From: Clarkia xantiana subsp. parviflora | Lineage: Eukaryota > Streptophyta > Magnoliopsida > Myrtales > Onagraceae | Direction of reading: 5' to 3' | Assembly: GCA_036873135.1 (NCBI GenBank) | Contig: JAPTYO010000002.1 | Span: 43,205,452 to 43,269,451 of the forward strand | Length of the DNA: 64,000 nt | Shown here: positions 45,889-56,821 of the stretch, piece by piece | Layout of the letters: every line of letters begins with the position of its first letter | How positions within the stretch are numbered: position 1 is the stretch's first letter | Made by a program: the position numbers and the translations under genes | The notes under the pieces: generated by a model | Told to the model about the DNA's origin: nothing | What the model saw: only the letters and a program-made list of their open reading frames with translations | Databases searched by the model: none

Positions 45889-46091
45889 GGGCAGAGGTCA
45901 CCTCAGATTAATTACGTTTTGGAAGAGACACTTTGAGATTCTTACTTGCCACCGTATACGAGATACTCATTTAAGCATCGGAGAGGGATTCTGGGTCACC
46001 GCTCGGTCTATCCCCTCTTGCAGGATTACGTGGAGCGAAGGAGCTAGGATTGCCGTCAAAGATCGTACTGGAGTTCCAACGTGATACAACA

Positions 46092-46109
46092 TTGGCGTCG
46101 TCTGTGGGA
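46092..46109 (+). other. Primer binding site of E8
   Basis: TTGGCGTCGTCTGTGGGA, the TTGGCGCCGTCTGTGGGA type with one C to T change. Confidence 0.9.
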
Positions 46110-46128
46110 AAGTAACAAAAAAGATGAT

Positions 46129-47480
46129 ATGCCTTCTACTCGTTCAATGGCGGCATGCAAGCAAAGAAGACAAGGACAATCTGGTGGTTCCCGTCACCCT
46201 GCTGCGACGACTTTGAATTCACCACCGGAACATGAGGAGGACCAGAATCTTCCTGCTGCTGAGGTCTCCGAGACAGGGGGGCATAATGAAGGTCCCGAAG
46301 ATGCTACTGCTCAACACAAGGGGAATAGGGAGCAGGTGGCTTCTCCAGCTGCGGACCTGACGAGGGCTGTGGCGGAAGCCATGCCAATGTTTTTGGCAGC
46401 TGTGGAGGCCCTCTTAGATCGGAGGGAGGCTGCAAGGAGGCAAGAGGAGATGTCTCCGCTAGAAGAGGAATCGCCCCCTTCACCGGAGGCTCAGAATGTT
46501 CGGGAGGCTCAGCCTCGAAGCCAGGGCAGGAGTAGGGAGTCCGTTCAGCCAGAGCGATTTGTGGTCGACGGGCCAGGACCAGTGCAACACAGGACCATTC
46601 CCCTTAATGGTCCCATCACCCCCGACCAGGTGGTGAAGATCGTGAACATCTGCATGGGAGAGCAGAAGCCGCTGGTGTCGGAGCTGAGGGATCGATCCAC
46701 CCATCCCTTCGTGCCTCAACTCATAGACACCCTCGCCCCGCCAGGACTGGGTATCCCCACGATCAAGGAGTACGATGGCGAGGGAGATCCGGTTCGTCAT
46801 GTCCAGAAGCACCTTATGGCGTGTCTGGGCAGAGCCCCGAATGAAGATATTGTGTGTACGCTGTTCCCGAACACACTCGGTGAGAGAGCCTTGACCTGCA
46901 GTCTGCCCCCAGGCTGCATCACTTGCTGGGCTGATATGCACGACCGGTTCATTCAGCAGTAGCAGGGTCGCAGACGTCTGCTGAAGAGTGTAAGGTCCCT
47001 GACCCAGGTGATACAGAGGCCCGACGAGTCGCTGGCGCACTATTACCAGCTGTACACGGCCAGCGTGGCGGAGATTGATGAGGAGATTTCGGAGGGTGAA
47101 ACCATCCGTACCTTTATTCGGAACCTCACAGCCCCTACGGTTCCGACTTGATGCACACCGTGGCTGAGAAGTCTGTGTGGAATATGGAGGCACTACAGAA
47201 GAGGGTGAAACCGCAAATCGATGTCCAGGAATCAAAGATAGCCGCTGGAGAGCTCGAGCCCCCGAAGTCGAATAAGGGAAAGCAGTCGGTCAAACCCTTA
47301 GACGAGCGCAAGTCGAAGGATAAAGCCGAGGGCAGTCGGGGTCGAGGTCGCTCCGATCGGAGGGATGACAGGCGTTCCTCAAAAAAAGATAGGCGGGAGG
47401 ATCATGACATTCCTCTCAACAGCTCTATGGCGGAGGTGCTGACGGTCATGGAGCGACAGGGTATCTCTAGGTACCCCCCC
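46129..47480 (+). pseudogene. E8 gag, N-terminal and capsid part, broken
   Basis: Gag forms the particle and binds RNA. The ATG at 46129 is the first after the primer site. The Gag core lies at 46700-47130: FVPQLIDTLAPPGLGIPTIK, then a Y.G.GDP..H...F-like block with HVQKHLMACLGRAPNEDIVC, and an LPPGCITCWADMHDRF segment, the retrotransposon Gag signature. A TAG at 46960-46962 interrupts it in the middle, a one-base loss near 47135 shifts the frame, and an extra C in the run at 47474-47480 shifts it back. A basic Arg/Lys/Ser-rich region spans 47230-47400. The pre-core half is Gln/Ala/Glu-rich and poorly conserved, as usual in Tat elements. Confidence 0.9.
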
Positions 47481-47482
47481 GA

Positions 47483-49128
47483 AGAAGGAAGGAGAGTTTT
47501 TGGGATCCCGCACCAACCGCTATTGTCGATTCCATCGCGCGAATGGCCACGACACCAATCATTGTCGGGAGCTGAAGAAGGAGATCGAAAAGCTGATCCA
47601 GAAAGGGAAGCTTAAAGAGTTTGTCGGGGAGAAGTGGTGTCGATCCCGTTCTCGGTCCCGATCACGGTCCCGTTCCCGATCCCGCGATCGGTCCCTAAAG
47701 AAGAAGAGGTCCGACCCGGAGACTTCCGGTGCCCGTAAGGAGAAGCGGGGCACTATCAATGTGATTCACGGAGGATTTGCCACGGGGGGTGATACCTCGT
47801 CCTCCCGGGAGGTTTATGCCTCTAGAATTCCTGCTGCTGTGGTGCTGGGTAAGAGGTCCCGATCCTGGACCCTGAAGGAAGAAATGGTGATCTCCTTTTC
47901 GTCGGAGGATCTCGTAGGCGTGGAGACTCCGCACGATGACGCTCTGGTCGTGACCTTGGATGTGGATGGGTACGAGATGAAATGGATTCTGATCGATGGA
48001 GGGAGCTCCTCCGATATTCTGTTCATGGATGCACTGGAGGCCATGGGGAAAACGAAGAAAGACCTGAAGGAGGCGAACTTCCCGATGGTCGGATTCTCTG
48101 GGTCTACCTCCTATCCGTTAGTGGTGATCACCTTACCAGTGGAGTTCGGTAGCGGATGGAAATCAGAAAGGAGGAACGTGGAGTTTGTGGTAGTTGATTC
48201 CGCGGGGACTTACAATGCGATTATCGGGAGAACTACCATCAACCCCCTGATGGCAGTTGCCTCGATTGTTCACCAGAAGATGAAGTTCCCGACCGACCAT
48301 GGAGTCGGAGAGGTCAAGGGCGACCAGGTGGCTTCCAGGAAATGTTATGTTAACGCCACCCGAAGGAAAATACGAGAGGCTATGACTGTCCTCCAGACAG
48401 ATGCTGATCCTAGGGAGGAGTTTGGGCGTCCCGCCCCCGTGGAGGACTTGAAGGAGGTCGAGATTGACGGGCCTCAGAGGAAGGTGAAAATCGGATCTGC
48501 TCTGACCGAGGAGACAACCCGAGAATTGATCGATCTATTGAAGGAGTTCAAGGAGCTGTTCGCCTGGCCTCCGAGTGACATGCCAGGAATCAGCCCCGAT
48601 GTGATTGTACACGAGTTGAAGATCGATCCCGCGATCAAACCTATCGCGCAGAAAAGACGTCCGATAGGCACGGACAAAAGGATTGCAATCCAGCAGGAGG
48701 TAGGCAGGTTGCTCGACGCTGGGTTTATCAAGGAGCTCCGATTCCAGACTTGGGTTGCTAACCCGGTGCTGGTAAGGAAGAGCAATGGGAAGTGGCGGAT
48801 GTGTGTTGACTTCCGCGACCTGAATAAAGCTTGCCCGAAGGACTGTTACCCGCTCCCGAGGATCAACCAGCTGGTGGATGCCACGTCGGGACATGAGCTG
48901 TTGAGCTTCATGGACGCGTACTCGGGCTACAATCAAATCAAAATGGCTAAGGAGAACGCTCCTCACACAGCATTTTATGCAGACAGTGACATCTATCACT
49001 ACGATGTCATGCCTTTCGGGTTGATTAATGCCGGGGCAACCTACCAAAGGATGGTGAACAAGCTGTTCAGATATATACTAGGGAAAACCATGGAGGCTTA
49101 CGTGGATGATATGTTGGTGAAGTCCTGA
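47483..49128 (+). pseudogene. E8 zinc knuckle, protease and reverse transcriptase, ended by a premature TGA
   Basis: Open for 542 residues counted from 47500. Residues 8-22 are a knuckle, YCRFHRANGHDTNHC. Residues 47-66 are an Arg-Ser repeat. The retropepsin active site is IDGGSSSDIL (Asp166), with Gly in place of the usual Thr/Ser, as often in Tat elements, and the IIGR flap partner is at 241-244. RT starts near 375; VDFRDLN at 436-442, the first catalytic Asp in FMDAYSGYNQ (472), and YVDD at 534-537. It stops at TGA 49126-49128, where E9 has CGA (minus strand near 63300), so a C to T change at a CpG site ended the frame. Confidence 0.93.
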
Positions 49129-50825
49129 CAAGCTGAGGATCATGTGCACAACCTAGCCATGGCGTTTGAGCGGATGAGGCTTCATCAGGTTCGATTGAAC
49201 CAGACCAAGTGCACCTTCGGAGTCCACTCGGGGAAGTTTTTGGGCTTTATGGTAAGCCAGCGAGGAATTGAGGTGAACCCCGAGAAGCTGAGGGCGATCG
49301 AGGAGATGCAGTCTCCAATAAACCATCGGGAGGTGCAAGTGCTGAATGGCCGACTGGCTGCAATGAATCGCTTCCTATCCAAGGCAAGTGACCGATCAAT
49401 GCCATTTTTTGAAGTTCTGAGGGCCAACAAGAAGTTTGAGTGGACCGCCAAGTGTGAAGAAGCGTTCCAAGCACTCAAGCAGCACATTCGCACTCTCCCG
49501 CCGTTGGCGAAACCGGTTCCAGGCGAGCCGCTCTATCTTTACTTGGCTGTTTCTGAATTTGCCATTAGCTCTGTATTAGTGAAGGTTTTCGAGGGTAATC
49601 AAGTCCCCGTCTATTATGTAAGCAAGGCGTTTGCCAAGTCTGAATTGAATTATCCTGCCGTTGAAAAGTATCTCTTTGCGCTGATTATAACTGCTCGGAA
49701 GCTGAGGCCTTATTTCCATGCACACGAGATTACTGTGTTGACGAACCAGCCTCTGAAGCATTTTTTGAACCGACCGGATGCGTCGGGGAGATTAGTGAAA
49801 TGGGCAGTAGAGCTTAGTGAGTTTCGCATACACTTTGCTCCGAGAACGGCTATTAAGGGCCAGGCATTGGCGGATTTTATAGTAGAGTCTACAGCCCCCG
49901 ATCTAGAAGAATCGGGCCCTGTAGAGGGGGCAACCATGGAGGTTCCGATGGCAGAACAACCAGAGATGGCAGAGCAATCAGAACAGCCAAACGAGGAAAC
50001 TACTTGGGAGATGTACACGGATGGCTCCTCGAGTTCAAATGGATCAGGAGCAGGCTTTGTATTGATACCACCAGGCGGAGGTGAACCACTTCGATATGCC
50101 TTGGCCTTAACGTTTAAGACCACGAACAACGAAGCTGAGTACGAGGCTCTTATCACGGGCCTAAAAATTGCCAAAGGTACGGGAGTTGCTCACTTGAGAG
50201 TGAAGTGTGACGCGGCCCTGATTGTAAACCAAGTCCAAGGTCGATACGAGGCGAAGAGCCCGATGATGAGGAAGTACCTTCGCGAGGTACAAGTCTTGAA
50301 GGAGAGCTTTAAAAGCTTCGACATCGAGGCGATCCCGAGGGAAGAAAACGTGGAGGCAGATGCCTTGAGCAAATTTGCCTTGGGGGCACCCCTGGAGGAA
50401 AACCGGAAGGTGCACTTCTTGGAGAAGGTGATCTTGTCGACCACCGACCCAACACAGGTATGTGCTATGGAAGCAGGATCAGAGGAGGAGCCCACTTGGA
50501 TGACCCCGATAGTCGCGTACCTGACTACGGGGGCAGTCCCCGATGATAGAGTAATAGCTGACAGGATACGTCGGATCGCGGCTAATTACGTGATGCTGGA
50601 CAATCAGCTATACAAGAAGGGCTGGTTCTCGACTCCGTACTTGAAGTGTGTGGCTGAGCCTGACACAAGTCGAATCCAGAAAGAGGTGCATGAAGGGGTC
50701 GCGGCTTGTCATGAAGGGGCCCGATCCATTATGAGGAAGGTGCTAAACTTGGGCTATTATTGGCCTACGATGAGCAAAGAGGCAACGGCGTTGGTCCGGT
50801 CCTGTGACGCGTGCCAGAGGTACGC
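49129..50825 (+). pseudogene. E8 RT end, RNase H, second RNase H and integrase zinc domain
   Basis: Open from the TGA to about 50825. Counting from 49144: RT thumb to about 110; RNase H of the usual gypsy type about 125-250 (YLYLAVSEFAISSVL, YPAVEK, ADFI); a linker rich in Glu and Pro; and the second, archaeal-like RNase H from MYTDGSSSSNGSGAGF (Asp293) through NEAEYEAL, KCDAAL and EADALSKFA near 405. The integrase HHCC zinc module follows (H..H in MHEGVAACHEGARS, CDACQRYA). This two-RNase H order is the mark of Tat elements. A missing C near 50825 shifts the frame into the next segment. Confidence 0.93.
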
Positions 50826-51345
50826 CCGAGTATTGTGGCTCCGGATGCTAATCTGACGTCCATCAAGAGCGCTTGGCCCTCCGCGCAGTGGGGCATCAAC
50901 TTGGTGGGACCTCTTCCGCAAGCACAAGGTCAGTGTAAGTATTTGCTCGTAGCTATCGATTATTTTTCGAAATGGATAGAGGCAAAGGCGTTGGCCAGAA
51001 CGACGGGGAACCAGATCGTCAAGTTCCTCCAGACCCATATTGTGTCCAGATACGGGATTCCTAAGGTGGTGATCAGCGACAATGGTCCACCGTTTAACGG
51101 GTCTCAGGTGAAGGAGTATCTGGAGGAGTTGAACATCGAGCATCGGACAGCCTCTGTCCGCCATGCTCAGACTAATGGCCAGGTGGAATCGGCCAACAAA
51201 ATCGTGATGGATGGCCTGAAGAAAAGGGTCTATGCCTTGAAGGGCAAATGGCTGAACGAGTTGGAAAACGTGCTTTGGGCTGTTAGAACGACACCCAAAC
51301 GATCAACTGGGGAGACTCTGTTTGGCCTTGTTTATGTTAGGAGGC
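50826..51345 (+). pseudogene. E8 integrase catalytic core
   Basis: Reads in the next frame: LVGPLPQAQGQ, then the first Asp in LLVAIDYFSKW, the second in VVISDNG, and Glu in NGQVESAN, with 35 residues between the last two, the standard D-D35-E integrase that inserts the DNA copy. The core itself is intact but cut off from the zinc domain by a frameshift, and from its C-terminal domain by another near 51340. Confidence 0.92.
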
Positions 51346-51730
51346 TGTAGCTCCCGTAGAGGTAGTCGTGGCATCCCATCGGATGAGATATTACGAACCC
51401 CTAACGAACGATGAAATGAGACGTCTGGACTTGGACTTGCTCGAAGAGAAGAGGCGGGAAGCCGACGAAGTCCAGGCTCGAATGCGATTGGCGACGGCCT
51501 GGTATTACAATCGGCGAGTTAAGTCCCGACAATTCTTCGTCGGGGAGCTGGTTTGGCGTCGCAACGAGTTCACCCTTTTGGATCGGATCAGCAAGATGTC
51601 ACCAAAATGGGAAGGACCTTATAAGGTCGTGGGGATGCCCGCTCCGAATGCATACAAGTTGGAAGACCTCGATGGCAGAGTACTAAAGCATTCTTTTAGT
51701 GGCGAACACTTGAAGAAACACCATGCTTGA
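51346..51730 (+). pseudogene. E8 integrase C-terminal domain
   Basis: Continues after a one-base frame change. It has the basic helix EEKRREADEVQARMRLA and the GPY/F-type motif PKWEGPYKVV, ending in EHLKKHHA and a stop at 51730. In E9 the same domain is in frame with the core. The tandem array starts within 20 bp of the stop. Confidence 0.9.
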
Positions 51731-51734
51731 TGAA

Positions 51735-52260
51735 AAGTTGCCTTAAGTGGTGCCCGAAGAAAAGTCGCCTTAAGTGGTGCCCGATGTAAAATCGCCTTAA
51801 GTGGTGTAAGCTATATATTGTTGTTTCGATGTAAGCAAATTTTGTGCCATCAATAAATAAAGAGGTTGCTTCCAATCAGAGTTGTTCTTAGATTTATTCT
51901 AAGCGTTATAAAGTCGCCTTAAGTGGTGCACGAAAAAAGTCGCCTTGAGTGGTGCACGAGAAAAGTCGCCTTGAGTGGTGCGCGATAAAAGGCGCCTTGA
52001 GTGGTGCACGAGAAAAGTCGCCTTAAGTGGTGCACGAGAAAAGTCGCCTTGAGTGGTGCACGAGAAAAGTTGTCTTAAGTGATGCATGATTCTTGGATTT
52101 ACTCTAAGTACTGTTTAAGTCATCTTAAGTGATGCTGGGTTCTTGGATTTATTCTAAGGATTGGACAGTCGCCTTAAGTGGTGCATGATGGTAAGTCACC
52201 TTAAGTGGTGCAAGTTAGTAAATCGTCTTATGTGATGTATGAGAATATCTTAAGTGTCGA
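51735..52260 (+). repeat. 26-28 bp tandem repeats behind E8 integrase
   Basis: Units such as AAGTCGCCTTGAGTGGTGCA plus a few variable bases, about fifteen copies, interrupted by TTGGATTTATTCTAAG twice. E9 has a longer array of the same unit in the same position. Tandem arrays between pol and the 3' LTR are known in Tat elements and can seed satellites. Confidence 0.92.
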
Positions 52261-52401
52261 GGTTTCGACTTAAGTAATTATAGTAAAGCCACTCGGAGAA
52301 GTGCAATGAAAAATCGGAGCTAAGAAAGTCTGATATTAATGGGGCTCGAAGGCCCGATGATTACAAAAGGAGGAGAATTCAAGGACTCTAAAGATAAGCA
52401 G

Positions 52402-55091
52402 TTAGGCTTGGTCCTTGTCGGCGGCATCAACGAGAGCTAGGTCCACGAGGTCGGTGGCAGAAGGCTCCACAGGTTCAGCCGCGGGAGGGTCGATTATCGG
52501 AGTATCAGTACTTGGAGGCTCCGCTGTGTCTTCAACGATCGCGGGAGTACTCCCCCCATCACTCTCCTCCGAAAGAGCAAAGTATTTTTTCGAGAAGGGA
52601 GCAAGAGAAGGAGACTTGTCGAAGTTGATGGCGTTGCCATACTCCAGGTGGAGTTCCTCGACTGCATTGAAGAGGGTGTTCTCCACCTCCGCGCTGCAGA
52701 ACTTCACAGCATCAGCCTGGAAGTCTTCAGACCCCCGATAATCCTCCCAGCCTTTGGTCTCGGCCATGACCAGCTGCGCGGGAACCTCCGCAACTTGCTC
52801 CTCCAGAGCTTTCTTCTCAAGGACCAGCTTGTCCTCAGCAACCCGCCGCTCCTGCTGCTCCCGCTTCAGGAGCCCCTCAAAGTCGCAGACCCGCTTTTGG
52901 AGGTCCCGAGTCTTTCGGTCAAGGATGGCCTGCTCCTTGACCAATTTTCCCCACGAGGACTCGGAGGCCGCGAGATCCTCCTTAAGCTTGGCCGTGACCG
53001 CCCGCTCTTTCTCCAGGGCCTCCTCATAGGCAAGGAGGTACCCGATGGAGCGGTTGATGTCCCCCATCTCCTGCGAAGAAAGGAAAAGAAGTATTAGTAG
53101 ATGAACAATCGGAGTTATCGATGAAGAAAAGAAGGATGGAAAGCTTACCTCTATTCGACGCATGCACATCTCCTTAATGTCCCGGCGCATCTCTTCCCGA
53201 TCTAAGGAAATCAGATACCTCATAGAAGGCAGGATTGAGCCTGCTACCAGGTGTAGGGCCAGCTCCGGATATGTGTCCCCTTGTCGGAGCTGGACCCCTT
53301 GCAGCGTCTGGATCGGGGTCCAGGGAGCGTCCTCCTGGTCGGAGTCGAAGGCCTTGTAGAAGCTCCCGTCGAGGGGAAGAGGAGAAGGGCCGCCTGGGGA
53401 CGAGGAGGGGCGTGCCTCCAACCCACCACGGGCTGGGGAAGGAGTGAAGTCGTGGGTGGGCGACGGTTGTCGCTGCGGTTGTGAAGAAGGCGAGGGGGGC
53501 AGCCCCTTGGAGGTTGGTTTCAGCGAGGACTGCCCCGTCCTACGACGATGGCGAAGGGAACCACCCTCATCAGTCTCCTCGGAGGAGTCCAAGCTTTCCT
53601 CCCGACGAAATTGTTCGTCGGTCGGGGTCCCACCACTGGAGAAAAGTGGTGCCCCTGCCGAAGGAGGCGCCCCTGCTGAAGGTGGCGCGCCTGCTGAGGC
53701 TCCAGCACCCGACGGAGTCCCGGAGTGGCCTGCACCTAAAGGACGAGAATAGGCTTTAGAAACGTAATCAGGGAATTCATCAGAGCCCTTACACCAAACA
53801 ATACGTCGGGAGACATATTGGTCCTTCCCACGATAGTTGTAGTAGCCCGCCTTCATGACACGAGGAGTTACCCCCCGAAGGACTCGTTTGACGTCAGCAA
53901 TGCGGGCTTCCATGGTCGAAGGAATCAACTCCTTCAGGACCATCCTCCTGTACGATTTAATAGCGAGGCGGAGCTTTTTACCTTCTTCAGCGTTCTGGAC
54001 GTCGAAGAGCTTGTCCACCTCCACACGGCTCCACTTTGGTCTCTCCGCAGAAGGAGACCCCGATGGAGCAGCGGCCTTCTTGGCGGACTTTCTCTTCCGC
54101 GTGGGGCGGACAGCATCAGTCTCCCCCTGCTTAAGGATTAGATTGGTCAGCACGGATACCTTCTTGGCTGCAAACAGTAAAAGAAAAAGGGTTAGATATT
54201 TACCCAAGAAACCATATTGGAGGGACCGTCGAAGAGTTGCCCCCGGAGACTACGTCGAGGAGTCGGATCCCGGCATTCACCAGGTCCCGCTCCACGAGTG
54301 AATTGGCGTCGAGGGGAGTGTAGGACTCCCCCCACCGGTAGAGCTGGATGAGCTGAAGAGTCTGGAAGTCTTCGTCGGTGTAGGTGTGGAAGGCGGGAGG
54401 AGAATCCGCTTCCACCTCACATCGGGGCCACGGGATTGAAGAGTTTTGGATGAAGAAGTAGCTCCTCTTCCACCCGCTGTTGTCTGACCCCGTGTCGACC
54501 AGGAGTCCCCGACCCTTGACCACCTTCCAGGTGTCATTGGTCCAGTTGCACAACCCGAGTTGTGTCTTGTTCCACTTCGGCATCCAGGGGTAGAAGGCAC
54601 AAACCCCCGCCTCGTTGCACTTCATCCCGTAGAAGGTCCTGAAGAGCTTGAGGCTGTACACCCACTTCTTTCGGAAGCAGAGGACCTGGAAGGCGTTCCA
54701 CAGGCGTATGGCGTTCGGAGAGAAGGTGGTCGGATGAGTCTTGTAATGCTGGCACATCTCGACCAGATTACCACAGAAGGGGAATCTGATCCCCGCTGAT
54801 ATTTGCCCCGTAGAGACAAATACCTCCCTTTTCCGGGGACGAGTAACCTCAAGGTTACCCGAGGGGCGGGGCCAGGGATACGGGAAACGAGGTTCCCAGG
54901 TAGAAGTGGTGCTAGAAATTTCATTCAGAGCATAGTCGAAGTTGAAGGGCTTCCTTCCCTCGGAACCAGATTCACTGTCTGAAATCAGCCATGGAAAGGG
55001 ACATTGGGTTTTCCGGGAAATTGCAAACAAGCCAAGAAGAAATAAAGGGAGAAAACAGGCGAACAATAAAGAAGAAACCCTTACCAGACAT
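52402..55091 (-). CDS. E8 antisense gene, spliced, Transposase_28-like with coiled coil
   Basis: Runs against gag-pol between integrase and the 3' LTR. The start is ATG at 55091-55089, inferred because E9 keeps the same exon. Intron 1 is 54979-55084 (GTAAGG to TTTCAG). Exon 2 to about 54205 encodes SESGSEGRKPFNFDYALNE and then FPFCGNLVEMCQHYKTHPTT followed by FSPNAIRLWNAFQVLC, the pattern of Pfam 'putative gypsy type transposon' (Transposase_28). A 37-bp interval with donor GTAAAT and acceptor TTTGCAG (54168-54204) changes frame; it is short for an intron and may be deleted inside. A third intron at 53071-53148 (78 bp, GTAAGC to CGCAG) is in frame. The last exons are Pro/Ser-rich then a long coiled coil (about 52730-53060). 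Function is unknown. Antisense extra ORFs are documented for Tat elements. Confidence 0.75.
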
Positions 55092-55640
55092 GATGATTGG
55101 AGGTTGGAAGGACGAACTCGACGTTGACGGAAAGGTGATCGGAAAAGCACTGAGGTCTTCAGAATCGCAAGAGCTTGAATTCGCAGAAAAGTTGCAGAGA
55201 GCTTTTGAAAATTCGGAGACAGTAAAAGTGAAACTGTGCTCACGGCTAGGGTTTTATAGGCGAAGAGGACAGTCGAAGGGACGCTTTGATCTGAATCGTC
55301 GAAGTTGAAGCGTTCTGATCTGGGCCGTTGAGATGGAACGTGCAGAATGGCAACGGGCACAATAATGAAACGGCCTGAAAATCACTTTTCAGAAAAAGCA
55401 GGCGTGAAAAATCAGGCACGGGTACTGAAGACGTCACTTCTTTATCTGTTGCATTTAATGGCTGGGGAATCGAGGAGTCCTCTCGGATTTGGTAGTTATC
55501 CACAAGGTATTGAGGAAACATAAATGAGAAGACTTGTGCTCAGTGACCATGTCAAGGGAAAGATCCCCGACTCCGACGTCGGGAGGTCGGGAGTTGGAAA
55601 GACACGACGATATGTAAGTCCCTCATGTCTTGGGGGAAAA
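55092..55640 (+). other. E8 region before the 3' LTR
   Basis: Upstream side (promoter and 5' UTR) of the antisense gene and 3' untranslated region of the element. GGGTTTTATAGGCG near 55250-55262 includes a TATAAAA on the minus strand (CCTATAAAACCC), about 165 bases before the antisense ATG and a likely promoter of that gene. The polypurine tract TCTTGGGGGAAAA abuts the LTR. Confidence 0.5.
55250..55259 (-). promoter_or_regulatory. TATA box for the antisense gene of E8
   Basis: The minus strand reads CCTATAAAACCC upstream of the antisense ATG. The E9 counterpart, CGCCTATAAGAACC, is on the plus strand near 59227. Confidence 0.45.
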
Positions 55641-56356
55641 TGATGGGTTCCGCTATGGCCGTTAGGCCCTTTAACAACGGGGAAACGGAAAACAGGCCCA
55701 CTGGGCCCCAAATGGAGGTCAAGATGACCCAGGTGAAAGGTCCCGACGTAGGGAGTCCCGATGATGAAAGGTCCCGACAGAGTCGGTCCCGATAGGTGAG
55801 CTGGAAGCTCCCGATGAGAAGCCTTTAAGTAGGCCTCGATGACGAATCCCTGAGAACGATTGGCCCTGTCACGATGACGAGGGGCCCCGAGCGGTGACAC
55901 AACGAGATAACTCTGGAGTCCCCGATGTTAGTCGGGACTTGTTATCAGAGGTTAAGGCCGAGATACGCGGGGCGTGGCCGAGATACGCGGAGCGTAGCTA
56001 AGATACGCGGAGCGTGGCCGAGATACGCGGGGCGTGGCCGAGATAAGCGAGATCATGGCCTAGATAGGCGGGATCGTGCATGAGATACGCGGGATACGGG
56101 CTAACCACCCCAACGGTTCACCAGGTAACTGAGGTACCTCTCCGCCTATAAAAGGGCAGAGGTCCCCTCAGATCAATTACGTTTTGGAAGAGACACTTTG
56201 AGATTCTTACTTGCCACCGTATACGAGATACTCATTTAAGCATCGGAGAAGGATTCCGGGTCACCGCCCGGTCTATCCCCTCTTGCAGGATTACGTGGAG
56301 CGAAGGAGCTAGGATTGCCGTCAAAGATCGTACCGGAGTTCCACCGTGATCCAACA
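55641..56356 (+). mobile_element. E8 3' LTR
   Basis: 716 bp, same ends and repeats as the 5' LTR, followed by the target duplication AGTAT. Confidence 0.97.
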
Positions 56357-56361
56357 AGTAT

Positions 56362-56778
56362 GAATCTCATGTTTATATCATGTCTCACGTTTACACCTTA
56401 CGTCATGATTGCATCATACTACATGCTTGCATCATTTACTATGTTTACATCATGCTCAATGTTGACAAGCATGCTTTCCCATTCCATATTATTCTAAGTG
56501 TTTTGCTTGTTGCATGATTACATCATTCGTCTACTACACTGTCATAATTTATATATTGACAACGTGTTATACGCTTATTTCATATACCATGATATTATCA
56601 CATTTCATGTCATTGTACGCATATTGTCCGTTACGCTAACCTTGTAAACAGATTACATAAGTACGGCGGAAAATTAAAAGTTGATCAAATTTATGATCTC
56701 AACATTCGAATTGACAAACAGGCCACCCCTGAGGTCAGTACCGAACCTAAATTGGACGAATATCTTATCTTTGAAAAA
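56362..56778 (+). other. E6 interior right of E8
   Basis: CATCATGC and TTTACATCATG-type low-complexity sequence, non-coding, leading to the E6 polypurine tract. Confidence 0.5.
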
Positions 56779-56821
56779 GAGTCAAGTACGGGTTTTGAAC
56801 CACTACTTGACTCGGGGCAAG
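56779..56821 (+). promoter_or_regulatory. E6 polypurine tract with upstream hairpin
   Basis: GAGTCAAGTACGGGTT pairs with AACCACTACTTGACTC (ten perfect pairs at the base), and the 3' arm continues as CGGGGCAAG up to the LTR at 56822. The arms differ from E2 and E7 but remain paired. Confidence 0.7.

Larger units (their letters stand above)
45376..46091 (+). mobile_element. E8 5' LTR
   Basis: 716 bp, TGATGGGTTCCGC to GATACAACA. I count about 16 substitutions against the 3' LTR (about 2.2%), no length change. TATAAAA at 45882-45888. The element is younger than E6. Confidence 0.97.
45376..56356 (+). mobile_element. E8, complete Tat-type Ty3/gypsy retrotransposon
   Basis: 10,981 bp with two 716-bp LTRs, primer site, gag-pol, a tandem array behind integrase, an antisense gene, a polypurine tract (TTGGGGGAAAA before 55641) and a 5-bp target duplication. 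Gene order PR-RT-RNH-second RNH-IN identifies the Tat lineage. Stops and frameshifts make it defective now. Confidence 0.97.

Noticed and set aside
46480..47235. 251-residue minus-strand frame opposite E8 gag
   Set aside because: Shadow of the gag reading frame; no splice signals or match to the real antisense gene further right.
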